Shown: positions 29,014 to 40,320 of the stretch, piece by piece
Layout: the number at the start of each line of letters is the position of its first letter
Numbering within the stretch: the stretch's first letter is position 1
The notes under the pieces: generated by a model
The model's database searches: none
The model's input: the letters and a program-made list of their open reading frames with translations, nothing else
Told to the model about the DNA's origin: nothing
Made by a program: the position numbers and the translations under genes
DNA from: Clavibacter michiganensis
GTDB lineage: Bacteria; Actinomycetota; Actinomycetes; Actinomycetales; Microbacteriaceae
DNA: 64,000 nt
Assembly (NCBI GenBank): GCA_002150995.1
Contig: MDHJ01000001.1
Span: 2,480,001 to 2,544,000 of the forward strand
Direction of reading: 5' to 3'

Positions 29014-30039
<1,026 letters not shown>

Positions 30040-30073
30040 CGACGGCGGTCGCGCTCCCGCTGCGGGCGGGGGG

Positions 30074-30115
30074 ACGACGGCGGGGCCGGTCCTGGTGGAC
30101 CGGCCCCGCCGTCGT
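30074..30115. terminator. Bidirectional terminator between fba and DUF6264 gene
   Basis: A 19-bp perfect stem (30074-30092 and 30097-30115) with a TGGT tetraloop lies between convergent genes. Confidence 0.85.
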
Positions 30116-30132
30116 GCGCGTGCGTGCAGCCG

Positions 30133-30981
30133 TCAGGGCCCGCCGTTCGACATGATCTGCTGGAACGCCGGGTCCTGGATGATGAGCGTCAGCACGAGCA
30201 CGCTCGTGATCACCGTGGCGAGGACCGCGCCCGCGATGGGCACCCAGAATGCCATGCGCCGGCGCTTCACGAGCTCGAGGGCGATCCACGCGGTCAGCAC
30301 GAACACGACCACGTTCACGACGTTGACCGCGATGCCGATGACCGCGGTCTGCGGCGTGACCGTGTAGGTGCCGCCGCCGAAGAGGGCGTAGGACTGGTCG
30401 ATGGCCTGCGAGGGATCCGAGTTGGCGCCGATGCTGCCGGCCACGTTCACGAGCCCGGCGGCGAGCAGGCCGATGGTGATGGCGGCGTCGAACCGCCGCG
30501 GCGCACGACGCGGCTCCTGGCCGGCGAGGTAGCCGGGGCGTCCGGGCGTCGCACCCGGCGCCGAGCCGGCGGGCTGATCCGGAGCGGGATCCGTGCGCGC
30601 GGGAGCGGGGGCGCGTCGCGCATCCCGGCGCTCCGTCGCCGCCGTCTTCTCCGATGCGCGACGGGCGTCCGCCGCGGCCTTCTCGGCCTCGCGGCGCTCG
30701 GCCTGCTGACGCTCGCGCGCGGCCTTGCGCTCCGCCGCCATCTGCTCGGCGAGGGTCTGGGGCGCCGCCTGCTTGCCGGCCTTCCGGCCCTTCGCGACCC
30801 CCTCGCCACCCGGGGCGTCCCGGGCGGCCGCGGCCTCGCGGTAGGCGGCCGCCTCGGCGACGATGCGCGCATCGGCCTCGGACAGCTCGGAGGAGCCGCC
30901 CGCGGAGGACGACGGGGACGCGTACTCGCCGAAGCGCGGGGCGGGCCGGCCGGAGCGGCGCTGCCCGTCGTCGTCGCTCAC
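30133..30981 (-). CDS. DUF6264-type membrane protein
   Basis: This 282-residue protein has a long charged, Ala/Arg-rich N-terminal half (about 1-165, with coiled-coil character around [20 protein letters not shown]) and a C-terminal four-helix membrane domain ([20 protein letters not shown] and later helices). The pattern fits the DUF6264 family of Microbacteriaceae; function is unknown. Start GTG 30981 overlaps the ispH stop by 4 bases, so it is translated with ispH. The association with the isoprenoid enzyme is positional only. Confidence 0.78.
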   Translation of the reverse strand: MSDDDGQRRSGRPAPRFGEYASPSSSAGGSSELSEADARIVAEAAAYREAAAARDAPGGEGVAKGRKAGKQAAPQTLAEQMAAERKAARERQQAERREAEKAAADARRASEKTAATERRDARRAPAPARTDPAPDQPAGSAPGATPGRPGYLAGQEPRRAPRRFDAAITIGLLAAGLVNVAGSIGANSDPSQAIDQSYALFGGGTYTVTPQTAVIGIAVNVVNVVVFVLTAWIALELVKRRRMAFWVPIAGAVLATVITSVLVLTLIIQDPAFQQIMSNGGP

Positions 30982-32069
30982 GCGCGGGTGCGCCCGCCGA
31001 TGGCGCGCGAGTCCGTGTTGCCGGACTGGTCCTTGCGCAGCTCCTTGGGAAGGGAGAACACGAGGTCCTCCTCGGCGGTCACGACCGCGGTCACGTCGCC
31101 GTAGCCGGCGTCGGCGAGGTCGTCGAGCAGCTCCTGCACGAGGACCTCGGGGACGGAGGCGCCGCTCGTGACGCCGACCGTCTGCACGCCGTCGAGCCAC
31201 TCCTGCTTGACCTCGGAGGCGTAGTCCACGCGGTAGGACGCCTTGGCGCCGTACTCGAGGGCCACCTCGACGAGGCGGACCGAGTTGGAGCTGTTCGCGG
31301 AGCCGATGACGATGACGAGGTCGGCGTCGACCGCGACCTTCTTGATGGCCACCTGGCGGTTCTGCGTAGCGTAGCAGATGTCGTCGCTCGGCGGGTCCTG
31401 CAGGTTCGGGAAGCGCACGCGGAGGCGACGGACGGTCTCCATGGTCTCGTCGACCGAGAGCGTGGTCTGCGAGAGCCAGACGAGGTTGTCCGGGTCCCGC
31501 ACCTCGATGGTGTCGGCGTGCTCCGGGGAGTTGACGACGATGGTCTGCTCGGGCGCCTCGCCCGCGGTGCCCTCGACCTCCTCGTGGCCCTCGTGGCCGA
31601 TGAGGAGGATCTGCTTGTCGGCCTTCGCGAAGCGCACCGCCTCGCGGTGCACCTTGGTGACCAGCGGGCACGTCGCGTCGATGGCCTGGAGGCCGCGGTC
31701 GGCGGCGCCCTGCACGACGGCCGGCGAGACGCCGTGGGCGCTGAAGACGACGTGGGCGCCGGTGGGCACCTCGTCGACCTCCTCCACGAAGATCGCGCCC
31801 ATCCGCTCGAGCGTGGAGACGACGTGCACGTTGTGGACGATCTGCTTCCGCACGTAGACGGGGGCGCCGTAGCGCTCGAGGGCCTTCTCGACGGCGACGA
31901 CGGCGCGGTCGACGCCTGCGCAGTAGCCCCGGGGAGCGGCGAGCAGGACCTTCTTGGGTCCGCCCACCGGGTTATCCTTGAGCCTGTTGCGGACGCCGGG
32001 CATCCGGGGCATCGACAGGCTGACGACGGGTGCTCCCACGAGTCGCTGGTCAGTGGTCGCTGTAGTCAC
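30978..32069 (-). CDS. ispH: 4-hydroxy-3-methylbut-2-enyl diphosphate reductase
   Basis: Last enzyme of the non-mevalonate isoprenoid pathway, reducing HMBPP to IPP and DMAPP with a [4Fe-4S] cluster. All three cluster cysteines are visible: [13 protein letters not shown] (near residue 49), [12 protein letters not shown] and [11 protein letters not shown]. Other active-site pieces are VFSAHGVSP and [11 protein letters not shown]. The length (363 residues) is normal with a short N-terminal extension. Start GTG 32069 has TACAAT ending 7 bases upstream, so it is probably leaderless. It is divergent from xseA and co-transcribed with the DUF6264 gene. Confidence 0.96.
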   Translation of the reverse strand: MTTATTDQRLVGAPVVSLSMPRMPGVRNRLKDNPVGGPKKVLLAAPRGYCAGVDRAVVAVEKALERYGAPVYVRKQIVHNVHVVSTLERMGAIFVEEVDEVPTGAHVVFSAHGVSPAVVQGAADRGLQAIDATCPLVTKVHREAVRFAKADKQILLIGHEGHEEVEGTAGEAPEQTIVVNSPEHADTIEVRDPDNLVWLSQTTLSVDETMETVRRLRVRFPNLQDPPSDDICYATQNRQVAIKKVAVDADLVIVIGSANSSNSVRLVEVALEYGAKASYRVDYASEVKQEWLDGVQTVGVTSGASVPEVLVQELLDDLADAGYGDVTAVVTAEEDLVFSLPKELRKDQSGNTDSRAIGGRTRA

Positions 32070-32076
32070 GCATCCG

Positions 32077-32082
32077 ATTGTA
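32077..32082 (-). promoter_or_regulatory. -10 box of ispH, leaderless
   Basis: TACAAT on the minus strand ends 7 bases before GTG 32069; it is close to the TATAAT consensus. Confidence 0.65.
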
Positions 32083-32113
32083 TGCGCCCGCGCTGGGCGC
32101 CGAGTGGGGAGCC

Positions 32114-33429
32114 ATGAGCGAGACGCGCACCGTGTCCATGCCCGCCGCGGGGGCCCCGACCGTCGACGCGCCGTGGCCCGTCTCGGTGCTGTCCGGCAAG
32201 ATCAAGGGCTGGATCGACCGGCTCGGCACGGCCTGGGTCGAGGGCGAGATCACCCAGTGGGGCGGCTCCGGCGGCAACGTCTACGGCAAGCTCAAGGACC
32301 TCGACGTCGATGCCACCATCAGCTTCACCGTCTGGTCGTCGGTGCGCGCGAAGATCCCCGCCGACCTCGGCCAGGGCGCCCGCGTCGTCGCGCTCGTCAA
32401 GCCCAACTACTGGGTCAAGGGCGGCACGCTCACCATGCAGGTGCTGGAGATGCGGCACGTCGGCCTCGGCGACCTGCTCGAGCGCCTCGAGCGCCTGCGC
32501 CAGACGCTGCGCGCGGAGGGCCTGTTCGACGCCGACCGCAAGCGACGCCTCCCGTTCCTCCCCGGCTGCATCGGCCTCATCACCGGCAAGGACTCCGACG
32601 CCGAGAAGGACGTCCTCCGGAACGCGCAGCTGCGCTGGCCGAGCGTGCGCTTCCGCGTCGTGCACACCGCCGTGCAGGGCGACCGGGCCGCGGGCGAGGT
32701 CACCCGGGCCATCGGCGTGCTCGACGAGGATCCCGAGGTGGACGTCATCGTCATCGCCCGGGGCGGCGGCGACTTCCAGAACCTGCTCGTCTTCAGCGAC
32801 GAGACCCTCGTGCGCACCGCCGCCGCCTGCCGCACCCCGCTCGTGAGCGCCATCGGCCACGAGGCCGACCGGCCCCTGCTCGACGACGTGGCCGACCTCC
32901 GCGCGTCCACCCCACCGACGCCGCGAAGCGCGTGGTGCCGGACGTCTCGGAGGAGCTCGCCCGCGTGCAGCAGGCGCGCGCCCGCATCGGCATGCGCCTC
33001 ACCTCGCAGGTGCGGGGCGAGATCGACCGCATCGAGCAGCTGCGCTCCCGTCCCGTGCTCACGGGCGCCTCATGGATCGTCGACTCGCGCGCCGAGGAGC
33101 TCGGCCGGTACATCGCGCGCTCCGCGGAGCTCGCCGGCCGCGTCGTGGAGCGCGGCGTGCAGCAGACGAGCGAGCTCTCGCGGCAGCTGCGCGCCCTGTC
33201 CCCGCAGCACGTCCTCGACCGCGGGTACGCCATCGTCCAGGCCGCCGACGGATCCGCGCTCCGCATCCCCGCGGACGCCCCGGCAGGCACGGGCCTCGTC
33301 CTCCGCCTCGCCGCAGGCGCGCTCGGCGCCACCTCCACCGGCCCCACCGACGACATCCCGTCGTCGGCCGCCCTCCTGCCCTCGTCCCCCACCCGCGGGG
33401 CCCGGCCCGCGCCCGGCTCCGAAAGCTAG
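32114..33429 (+). CDS. xseA: Exodeoxyribonuclease VII large subunit, frameshifted
   Basis: Large subunit of exonuclease VII, which degrades single-stranded DNA bidirectionally to oligonucleotides together with XseB. It has an N-terminal OB fold ([35 protein letters not shown]), the core [29 protein letters not shown] and the [22 protein letters not shown] motif. There the frame breaks: C5 instead of the observed C4 at 32910-32913 gives S-T-P-T-D-A-A-K, and the second frame carries a helical C-terminus ending [13 protein letters not shown] plus a Pro/Ser tail. A sequencing error is probable. ATG 32114 follows GGGGAG. Confidence 0.93.
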
Positions 33430-33432
33430 GAT
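33427..33432 (+). promoter_or_regulatory. -10-like box of xseB, built on the xseA stop codon
   Basis: TAGGAT starts with the xseA TAG stop and ends 7 bases before ATG 33440, so xseB may also be made from a leaderless mRNA. Confidence 0.45.
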
Positions 33433-33439
33433 CTCCCCC

Positions 33440-33694
33440 ATGCCCACCAGCCCCGCCGACACCGGCACCGACACCGGCGCCCGCCTGCCCGACGTCTCCG
33501 CGCTCAGCTACGAGGAGGCCCGCGACGCGCTGGTGCGCGTCGTCGCCGATCTCGAGCAGGGCGCGTCCACGCTCGAGGAGTCGATCGCGCTGTGGGAGCG
33601 CGGCGAGGCCCTCGCGGCCCGTTGCGAGGAGTGGCTGCTCGGCGCCAAGGCACGGCTCGACGCCGCCCGCACCACCGCGTCCGACGCCGGCTGA
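33440..33694 (+). CDS. xseB: Exodeoxyribonuclease VII small subunit
   Basis: This 84-residue small subunit has the family core LSYEEARDALVRVVADLEQG, then STLEESIALWERGEALAARC and a C-terminal helix. It assembles in several copies on XseA. It lies 10 bases downstream of xseA in the same direction, the usual order. No ribosome site is clear, and the upstream TAGGAT suggests a leaderless start as well as read-through from xseA. Confidence 0.95.
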   Translation: MPTSPADTGTDTGARLPDVSALSYEEARDALVRVVADLEQGASTLEESIALWERGEALAARCEEWLLGAKARLDAARTTASDAG

Positions 33695-33696
33695 CC

Positions 33697-34416
33697 GTGG
33701 CGAAGGACCGCACGCCCAACGTCGTCGCCGAGCTGGGCCGACCGGAGACGCCCGAGGAGACCGCCGCCCGCAAGGCCGCCGACTCGCGCCGCCACCGCGC
33801 CAAGCAGACCTTCCGCAACCTGCTGTACTCGCTCATCGTCACGGTCGCCACCGTCGCGGTCATCGTCGCGCTGGTGCCCCGCTCGAACACCACGATCCTG
33901 CCCGACGTCGACTACGGCGCCACGGCCGCCGAGGCGCAGGGCGGCTTCCCGCAGACCCTCGTCGTGCCCGACCTGCCCACGGCCTGGAAGAGCAACGACG
34001 CCGAGATCCGACCGGCCGGCCGCGACGGCGTCGCCGTCTGGTACATCGGCCTCATCACGCCGAGCAACCGCTACATCGGCATCTCCCAGGGCATCGACGC
34101 GAACCCCACCTGGCTCGACGAGACGCTGCAGTCGGCGCCGGAGGTGAGCCAGGAGGAGATCGGCGGCCTCGAGTGGACCCTGTACGACAACGGCCAGGCC
34201 GAGGACCCGGGCAACGTGGTCCTCGCGGCGAGCGCCGTCGACGGCGACAGCACCTACGCGGTCTACGGCACGGCCGACGCCAACGAGCTGCGCACCGCCA
34301 TCGACGCGGTCGCCGCCGCGCGGGGCACGACGGCGGGCTCCTCCGCGACCCCCGCCCCGACGCCGGCGGACGGCACCACGAGCACCACCGCACCCGGAGA
34401 GGGGATCGAGGGATGA
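33697..34416 (+). CDS. DUF4245 membrane-anchored protein
   Basis: This 239-residue protein starts at GTG 33697, 2 bases after the xseB stop. A cytoplasmic Arg-rich segment is followed by one membrane helix (LLYSLIVTVATVAVIVALVP, about residues 44-63) and an extracytoplasmic domain with the DUF4245 pattern (FPQTLVVPDLPTAWKSND, LTPSNRYIGISQG-like sequence, here LITPSNRYIGISQG). A Thr/Pro-rich tail ends the protein. The family is common after xseAB in actinobacteria; its role is unknown. The stop overlaps the carbonic anhydrase start (ATGA). Confidence 0.88.
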   Translation: MAKDRTPNVVAELGRPETPEETAARKAADSRRHRAKQTFRNLLYSLIVTVATVAVIVALVPRSNTTILPDVDYGATAAEAQGGFPQTLVVPDLPTAWKSNDAEIRPAGRDGVAVWYIGLITPSNRYIGISQGIDANPTWLDETLQSAPEVSQEEIGGLEWTLYDNGQAEDPGNVVLAASAVDGDSTYAVYGTADANELRTAIDAVAAARGTTAGSSATPAPTPADGTTSTTAPGEGIEG

Positions 34417-35060
34417 CCGATCAGGACGAGGTCACGCAGGCACCCGCCGAGGTGTGGGCCGAGATGGTCGAGGGCAACGCCCGCTTCGTCCAGGGCTCGC
34501 CCCAGCACCCGCGTCAGGACGTCGAGCGCCGCGCGGCCCTCGCGCACGTGCAGCGCCCGGTCGCCGCGCTCTTCGGCTGCAGCGACTCCCGTCTGGCCGC
34601 CGAGATCATCTTCGACAAGGGCCTCGGCGACCTCTTCGTGGTGCGGAACGCCGGCCAGATCATCTCCGACTCGGTGCTCGGCAGCCTCGAGTACGCGGTC
34701 GCCGTGCTGGGCGTGCCGCTCATCGTCGTGCTCGGCCACGACGAGTGCGGGGCCGTGCGCGCGGCCATCGAGAGCGCGGCGCCCGACGCCGAGGCGCTGC
34801 CGCCGCACATCGCGCGCCTCATCGCGCCCATCGAGCCCGCCGTCCGCCGTGTCGCGGGCGACCCCGTCGTCCCGTCCGAGGTCGACGCGGGCGAGGTCGG
34901 ACGCCAGCACCTGCGCGACACCGTGACCCGCATGCTGGAGGCCTCCGAGATGATCTCCGACCGGGTGGCGGCCGGTAGCCTGGCCATCGTCGGCGCCAAC
35001 TACAAGCTCCTCGAGGGCACCGCGGTGCCCGACGTCATCGTGGGCGACATCCCCCGCTAG
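34413..35060 (+). CDS. Beta-class carbonic anhydrase
   Basis: This 215-residue zinc enzyme interconverts CO2 and bicarbonate. The zinc ligands and catalytic dyad are visible in [13 protein letters not shown] (Cys, Asp-Ser-Arg) and [13 protein letters not shown] (His...Cys); the [20 protein letters not shown] segment is also typical. Start ATG 34413 overlaps the DUF4245 stop by 4 bases, so the xseA-xseB-DUF4245-carbonic anhydrase genes behave as one operon. It would supply bicarbonate for carboxylases. The ORF is intact. Confidence 0.95.
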   Translation: MTDQDEVTQAPAEVWAEMVEGNARFVQGSPQHPRQDVERRAALAHVQRPVAALFGCSDSRLAAEIIFDKGLGDLFVVRNAGQIISDSVLGSLEYAVAVLGVPLIVVLGHDECGAVRAAIESAAPDAEALPPHIARLIAPIEPAVRRVAGDPVVPSEVDAGEVGRQHLRDTVTRMLEASEMISDRVAAGSLAIVGANYKLLEGTAVPDVIVGDIPR

Positions 35061-35095
35061 GGGCGACGTCCGCGGAGGCCCCACCCCGCACGCCC

Positions 35096-35116
35096 GGCGG
35101 CGCCGTGCGCGCCGCC
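35096..35116 (+). terminator. Hairpin after carbonic anhydrase
   Basis: An 8-bp stem (GGCGGCGC and GCGCCGCC, 5-base loop) is followed by a second 7-bp hairpin at 35124-35142; either could end the upstream operon or structure the fumC leader. Confidence 0.5.
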
Positions 35117-35175
35117 CCGTACCCCGGGCCCACGAGGCCCGGTGCATCACCCGCCCCGAAGGAGAGAGAAACAGC

Positions 35176-36603
35176 GTGGTCGACACTTCCCCCGGATCAG
35201 ACAGCGGCACGACGGACGAGTTCCGCATCGAGCACGACACGATGGGCGAGGTGCGGGTCCCGAAGGACGCGCTCTACGCCGCCCAGACGCAGCGCGCCGT
35301 CGAGAACTTCCCCATCTCCGGCCGCGGCCTCGAGCCCGCGCAGATCCAGGCGCTCGCCCGCATCAAGCGCGCCGCCGCCATCGTCAACGGCGAGATGGGC
35401 ATCATCGACGCCGACGTCGCCGACGCGATCGTCGCCGCGGCGGACCAGGTGGCGGGCGGATCCCACCACGAGCACTTCCCCATCGACGTGTACCAGACGG
35501 GCTCCGGCACGAGCTCGAACATGAACATGAACGAGGTCCTCGCGGCCCTCGCCACGGCGTCGCTCGGGAAGCCCGTGCACCCGAACGACCACGTCAACGC
35601 GTCGCAGTCGTCGAACGACGTGTTCCCCACCTCGGTGCACGTCGCTGTCACGGGCGCGCTCCTCGCCGAGCTCATCCCCGCCCTCGAGCACCTCGCGGAG
35701 GCGCTCGAGACGAAGGCCGAGGCCTGGAAGGGGCTCGTCAAGGCGGGCCGCACGCACCTGATGGACGCGACCCCGGTCACGTTCGGCCAGGAGTTCGCCG
35801 GCTACGCCCGCCAGGTGCGCCTCGGCATCGAGCGGGTGCGCACCGCGCTCCCCCGCGTCGCGGAGGTCCCCCTCGGCGGCACCGCCACGGGCACGGGCAT
35901 CAACACGCCCCTCGGGTTCCCGCAGAAGGTCATCCAGGTCCTCGCTGACGACACCGGCCTGCCCGTCACCGAGGCGCTCGACCACTTCGAGGCACAGGGC
36001 GCGCGCGACGGCCTGGTCGACGCCTCCGGCGCGCTCCGCACGCTCGCGGTGAGCCTCACCAAGATCTGCAACGACATCCGCTGGATGGGCTCGGGCCCGA
36101 ACACGGGCCTCGGCGAGCTGCACATCCCCGACCTCCAGCCCGGGTCCTCGATCATGCCCGGGAAGGTGAACCCGGTCATCCCGGAGGCCGTCCTCATGGT
36201 CTGCGCGCGCGTCATCGGCAACGACGCGACCGTCGCCTGGGCGGGCGCCTCGGGCCTGTTCGAGCTCAACGTCGCGATCCCCGTCATGGGCTCGTCGCTG
36301 CTCGAGTCGATCCGGATCCTCTCGTCCTCCACGCGCCTGCTCGCCGACAAGACCGTCGACGGCCTGCGCGTCAACGAGGAGCACGCACGCGCGCTCGCGG
36401 AGTCGTCGCCGTCCATCGTGACGCCGCTGAACCGCATCATCGGCTACGAGGCCGCGGCGAAGATCGCGAAGCACTCGGTCGCGCAGAAGATGACGGTGCG
36501 CGAGGCCGTCGTCGACCTCGGCTACGTCGAGCGCGGCGAGATCACCGAGGAGCAGCTCGACCAGGGCCTCGACGTGCTGCGGATGACGGCGCCCGGCCTC
36601 TAG
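35176..36603 (+). CDS. fumC: Class II fumarate hydratase
   Basis: TCA-cycle enzyme interconverting fumarate and malate without an iron-sulfur cluster. The 475-residue protein has the superfamily signature [16 protein letters not shown], plus [29 protein letters not shown] and [17 protein letters not shown]. The N-terminal [13 protein letters not shown] is typical. Start GTG 35176 follows GAAGGAGAG. It stands alone with a terminator behind it. The ORF is intact. Confidence 0.96.
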   Translation: MVDTSPGSDSGTTDEFRIEHDTMGEVRVPKDALYAAQTQRAVENFPISGRGLEPAQIQALARIKRAAAIVNGEMGIIDADVADAIVAAADQVAGGSHHEHFPIDVYQTGSGTSSNMNMNEVLAALATASLGKPVHPNDHVNASQSSNDVFPTSVHVAVTGALLAELIPALEHLAEALETKAEAWKGLVKAGRTHLMDATPVTFGQEFAGYARQVRLGIERVRTALPRVAEVPLGGTATGTGINTPLGFPQKVIQVLADDTGLPVTEALDHFEAQGARDGLVDASGALRTLAVSLTKICNDIRWMGSGPNTGLGELHIPDLQPGSSIMPGKVNPVIPEAVLMVCARVIGNDATVAWAGASGLFELNVAIPVMGSSLLESIRILSSSTRLLADKTVDGLRVNEEHARALAESSPSIVTPLNRIIGYEAAAKIAKHSVAQKMTVREAVVDLGYVERGEITEEQLDQGLDVLRMTAPGL

Positions 36604-36635
36604 GCACCCGCACCGCGCGACTCACCACCGACGCC

Positions 36636-36670
36636 GACGGGCGCCGATCCCCTCGGGACCGGCGCCCGTC
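36636..36670. terminator. Bidirectional terminator between fumC and phoH-like gene
   Basis: GACGGGCGCCG at 36636-36646 pairs with CGGCGCCCGTC at 36660-36670, an 11-bp stem with extra inner pairing (TCCC/GGGA), between convergent genes. Confidence 0.75.
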
Positions 36671-36691
36671 GTCATGCGGCGGCCCCGCGGA

Positions 36692-38038
36692 TCACACGGG
36701 GTCGCCGTCCAGCAGCCCCGTGACGAGCGCCGCGATCGCGCTCCGCTCCGAGCGCGTCAGCGTGATGTGGCCGAACAGCTCGTGGCCCTTCAGCGTCTCG
36801 ATGACGCTGGCGACGCCGTCGTGCCGGCCGACCCGCAGGTTGTCGCGCTGCGCCACGTCGTGCGTGAGCACCACGCGCGAGTTCTGCCCGATGCGGCTGA
36901 GCACCGTGAGCAGCACGTTCCGCTCGAGCGACTGGGCCTCGTCGACGATCACGAAGGCGTCGTGCAGCGAGCGCCCGCGGATGTGGGTGAGCGGCAGCAC
37001 CTCGAGGATCCCCCGCTCCACCACCTCGTCCATGACGTTCTGCGAGACGACCGAGCCGAGGGTGTCGAACACGGCCTGCGCCCACGGGTTCATCTTCTCC
37101 GCCGCGTCGCCCGGCAGGTAGCCGAGCTCCTGGCCCCCCACCGCGTACAGCGGCCGGAACACCATGATCTTGCGGTGCTGCTGCTTCTCCAGCACCGCCT
37201 CGAGCGCGGCGCAGAGGGCGAGCGCCGACTTGCCGGTTCCCGCGCTGCCGCCGAGGGAGACGATCCCCACCTCGCGGTCCAGGAGCAGGTCGATCGCGAG
37301 CCGCTGCTCGGCCGAGCGCCCCTTGAGCCCGAACACCTCCCGGTCGCCGCGCACGGACTTGACGGTCCCGCGGCGGACGACCCGGCCGAGGGCGGATCCG
37401 CGGTCGGAGTGCAGGACGACGCCCGTGTTCACGGGAAGGTCCTGCACCGCCCGCGTCTGCAGCGTGTCCCGCTCGTACAGGTCGGCCATCTGCTCGCTGG
37501 ACAGCGTGACGTCGGCCATGCCGGTCCAGCCGCTGTCGACCGCGAGCTCGGCCCGGTACTCCTCGGCCTGTAGGCCGATGGAGGCGGCCTTCACGCGGAG
37601 CGGCATGTCCTTCGAGACGACCGTGACGGCGAGGCCCTCGGTCGACAGGTTGAGGGCGACCGCGAGGATGCGCGAGTCGTTGTCGCCGAGCTGCAGCCCG
37701 TTGGGGAGCGCCGCCATGCTGGAGTGGTTGAGCTCCACCCGCAGGGTGCCGCCGGCCTCGCCCACCTCGATGGGGAAGTCGAGCCGCTCGTGCTCCTCCC
37801 GGAGCTGGTCGAGGTGGCGGAGGGCCTGGCGGGCGAAGTAGCCGATCTCGGGGTCGTTCCGCTTCGACTCGAGCTCCGTGATGACGATGACCGGGATCAC
37901 CACCGCGTGCTCGGCGAAGCGGAAGAGCGCCCGCGGGTCGGACAGGAGGACGGAGGTGTCGAGCACGTACGTGCGCTCGGCCTGCGGCGTCCCCTCCCCC
38001 CGGCCCACGTGCCGTGCGGTGCTGCTCTGGCTGTCCAT
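36692..38038 (-). CDS. PhoH family ATPase with N-terminal PIN domain
   Basis: This 448-residue protein has an N-terminal PIN ribonuclease-like domain ([18 protein letters not shown], then ITELESKR and a later acidic pocket) and a C-terminal PhoH ATPase: [20 protein letters not shown] (Walker A), [12 protein letters not shown] (Walker B), [10 protein letters not shown]. The PIN-PhoH fusion (PhoH2-type) acts as an RNA-unwinding ribonuclease in mycobacteria. The start is uncertain: ATG 38038 is used because the PIN fold begins 20 residues later; ATG 38059 or starts further up, to 38194, are possible, and none has a good ribosome site. TAGGTT at 38158-38163 on the minus strand is a candidate -10 box. 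Confidence 0.88.
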   Translation of the reverse strand: MDSQSSTARHVGRGEGTPQAERTYVLDTSVLLSDPRALFRFAEHAVVIPVIVITELESKRNDPEIGYFARQALRHLDQLREEHERLDFPIEVGEAGGTLRVELNHSSMAALPNGLQLGDNDSRILAVALNLSTEGLAVTVVSKDMPLRVKAASIGLQAEEYRAELAVDSGWTGMADVTLSSEQMADLYERDTLQTRAVQDLPVNTGVVLHSDRGSALGRVVRRGTVKSVRGDREVFGLKGRSAEQRLAIDLLLDREVGIVSLGGSAGTGKSALALCAALEAVLEKQQHRKIMVFRPLYAVGGQELGYLPGDAAEKMNPWAQAVFDTLGSVVSQNVMDEVVERGILEVLPLTHIRGRSLHDAFVIVDEAQSLERNVLLTVLSRIGQNSRVVLTHDVAQRDNLRVGRHDGVASVIETLKGHELFGHITLTRSERSAIAALVTGLLDGDPV

Positions 38039-38295
38039 CGGGGCCACGGGCCACTCCATCCCCGAGCGTTCGCGCTCGGATCCTGACGGCGATCGGGCCA
38101 CGGTGACGAGAAGCGATGCTGCGGCCCTCTCGATCGGGCGCCATGCCCGATGAGTGGAACCTACGTCGGGACCCCGCCCGGTGGCCAGAGCCACGCGCGT
38201 CCCGATGTGTCAGGGACATTAACTCTTGCCCGGCGCCGCGGCGGCGACCGGCGGAGCGGGGCCGGCCGGCAGCCGGAGCACCGGGACCGCGCGGG

Positions 38296-39081
38296 TCAGG
38301 AGCCGAAGCGGCGCTGGCGGGAGGAGTAGTCGCGGAGGGCGCGGAGGAAGTCGACCTCGCGGAGGTCAGGCCCGAGCGCCTCCATGAAGTAGAGCTCGCT
38401 GTGGGCCGACTGCCAGAGCATGAAGTCGCTGATGCGCTGCTCGCCCGAGGTGCGGATCACCAGGTCCGGGTCCGGCTGCCCGCCCGTGTAGAGGTGCTCG
38501 CCGATGAGATCGGGCGTGAGGAGGGCCGCGAGGTCCTCGAGGGTGCCGCCGGCGAGGTGGTGCGACTGGACGATGCTGCGCATGGCGTCCGCGATCTCGG
38601 TGCGCCCGCCGTACCCGACCGCGAGGTTGATGTGCAGCCCCGCGTTCCCCTTCGAGCGCTCCTCCGACGCGTCGAGCCGGGCGAGGAGCCCGGGCGGCAG
38701 GCCCTCGTCCGAGCCGACGTGCTTGACGCGCCAGTCGCGGTGCCGCGAGAGGTCCTCCGCGAGCTGGCCGATGATGTCGATGAGCGCCGTCAGCTCGGCG
38801 CTGCCGCGGCCCGTGAGGTTGTCGGTGGAGAGCAGGTAGAGCGTCGCGACCTTGATGTCGAGGTCGTCGCACCACTCCAGGAACTCCAGGAACTTGGCCG
38901 CTCCGGCGCGGTGGCCGTGCGCCGCGGACTCGAGGCCGAGCTGGCGGGCCCACCGGCGGTTGCCGTCCAGGATCATCGCGATGTGGTGCGGGAGCGCGGT
39001 GCGGTCGAGGCCCCGGCGGATGCGCTTCTGGTACGCCCGGTAGAGCAGACCGCGCCACGGTCGGATCGGCTTCTCTCGCAC
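38296..39081 (-). CDS. uppS: Isoprenyl transferase (undecaprenyl/decaprenyl diphosphate synthase family)
   Basis: This 261-residue cis-prenyltransferase adds isopentenyl units to an allylic diphosphate to make the lipid carrier for cell wall synthesis. It has HHIAMILDGNRRWARQLGL (diphosphate-binding Asp), HGHRAGAA, LYLLSTDNLTGR and the C-terminal RTSGEQRISDFMLWQSAHSE (IPP-binding). The start is set at GTG 39081, because TAGCGT ends exactly 7 bases upstream; GTG 39090 would overlap that box. Chain length of the product cannot be read from the sequence. It is divergent from the hemolysin III gene. Confidence 0.94.
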   Translation of the reverse strand: MREKPIRPWRGLLYRAYQKRIRRGLDRTALPHHIAMILDGNRRWARQLGLESAAHGHRAGAAKFLEFLEWCDDLDIKVATLYLLSTDNLTGRGSAELTALIDIIGQLAEDLSRHRDWRVKHVGSDEGLPPGLLARLDASEERSKGNAGLHINLAVGYGGRTEIADAMRSIVQSHHLAGGTLEDLAALLTPDLIGEHLYTGGQPDPDLVIRTSGEQRISDFMLWQSAHSELYFMEALGPDLREVDFLRALRDYSSRQRRFGS

Positions 39082-39088
39082 GTGTCCC

Positions 39089-39094
39089 ACGCTA
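39089..39094 (-). promoter_or_regulatory. -10 box of uppS, leaderless
   Basis: TAGCGT on the minus strand ends 7 bases before GTG 39081 and decides the start. Confidence 0.55.
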
Positions 39095-39150
39095 TCCCAC
39101 GCGCCGGGAGGCGCGGATCGCCCGGCCGGGTGACGTCACCGGGGCTGTCC

Positions 39151-39156
39151 TACACT
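39151..39156 (+). promoter_or_regulatory. -10 box of hemolysin III gene, leaderless
   Basis: TACACT ends 6 bases before ATG 39163. Confidence 0.65.
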
Positions 39157-39162
39157 CGCAGG

Positions 39163-39929
39163 ATGACGCCCGCCGCCGCCTCCCCCGGACCGCTCGGCAC
39201 CCCGGACGAGCGGCCCGAAGCGTCGCGCCCCGAGGAGGACGGCCCCGTCCCGCACCTCCCGCTCGTCGAGGACGCGCAGGACGCGGGGCCCGAGCCCCGG
39301 CCCACCTGGCGCGGCTGGCTGCACGCGGGCATGACCCCGGTGGCGCTCGTGCTCGGCGTCGTCCTCATCGCGGTGGCCGACGGCACCGCCGCCCGCGTCG
39401 CCTGCGCCGTGTTCGTGGCGTCGTCGCTGCTGCTGTTCGGCGTCTCGGCCGTCTACCACCGGTTCGACTGGTCGCCGCGCGCGAAGGTCCTCCTGAAGCG
39501 CATGGACCACGCGAACATCTTCCTGCTCATCGCCGGCTCCTACACGCCCATCACCGTGCTGGCCCTGCCGCACGGGAAGTCGGTGCTGCTGCTCTGGCTG
39601 GTGTGGTCGGGCGCGGTCCTCGGCGTGCTGTTCCGCGTGCTGTGGATCGGCGCCCCGCGGTGGCTCTACGTGCTCCTCTACCTGGTGCTCGGGTACGCGT
39701 CGCTCGTCTTCATCGTCGACTTCTTCCGCGCCGACGCCGCGATGATGACGCTCATCCTCGCGGGCGGCCTCGCCTACACGGTCGGCGCCGTCGTCTACGC
39801 GCTGAAGCGGCCGAACCCGTGGCCGGGCCGCTTCGGCTTCCACGAGATCTTCCACGCCTTCACGCTGGTGGCGTTCCTCTGCCACTGGACGGGGATCCTG
39901 CTGGTGGCGACGGATCCGCCCTCGTGTGA
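39163..39929 (+). CDS. Hemolysin III/YqfA family membrane protein, probable 3' frameshift
   Basis: This is a seven-helix PAQR/HlyIII protein of about 255 residues with a long acidic-Pro N-terminal tail. The family residues are visible: FGVSAVYHRFDWSP (Ser and His of the metal site), KRMDHANIFLLIAGSYTPI and GFHEIFHAFTLVAFLCHW with the terminal His pair. As written the frame runs on for about 250 codons across the two minus-strand genes beyond. One extra C in CCC 39919-39921 gives an ending T-D-P-P-L-V and a stop at 39927-39929. Members are putative hydrolases or lipid sensors; the hemolysin name is historical. Confidence 0.88.
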
Positions 39930-39975
39930 CGGGCGCCCGCACTGCGACAGGCACCCCTCGACCGGCGGGCGCCCC

Positions 39976-40320
39976 TCAGGCGCGGGGCGGGGCGGCCGGG
40001 TCGTCCGGCGCGGCGGGAGCGTCCGCTCCGGGGTCCGCGTCGGTGGACGTGCGCGGTCCCCGCTCCGGCGCCGCGTCGCGGGCGAGGTCGGCCTCGAGCT
40101 TCTCGGCCTCCAGGCGCCCGCGGATCTCCTCGCGGTAGCGGGTGCGGCGGATCCGGCGCGTCATGTCCACCATGAGCAGCAGCACCACGACGGCGACGAA
40201 GAAGATCGCGATGAAGCCGATCGGGCCCGGGGAGACCGTGTCCGGGTCGAACTCCGCCGTGGGCGTGGGGCTCGGCGTGGTGACGGCGGCGGCGAGACGG
40301 AGGACGAGGTCCTGGCGCAT
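39976..40320 (-). CDS. Small single-pass membrane protein downstream of mca
   Basis: This 114-residue protein has a short N-terminal outside segment rich in Thr/Pro, one membrane helix (IGFIAIFFVAVVVLLLMVDM, about residues 36-55) and an Arg-rich then acidic/Pro cytoplasmic tail. The start ATG 40320 overlaps the mca stop by 1 base (TGATG), so it is coupled with mca. Small proteins of this shape follow mca in other Microbacteriaceae; function is not known. Confidence 0.78.
   Translation of the reverse strand: MRQDLVLRLAAAVTTPSPTPTAEFDPDTVSPGPIGFIAIFFVAVVVLLLMVDMTRRIRRTRYREEIRGRLEAEKLEADLARDAAPERGPRTSTDADPGADAPAAPDDPAAPPRA

Noticed and set aside
38199-38217. Inverted repeat GTCCC-N9-GGGAC upstream of the phoH-like gene as an operator
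   Set aside because: Five-base arms with a 9-base gap are expected by chance in this composition, and no linked regulator is visible.
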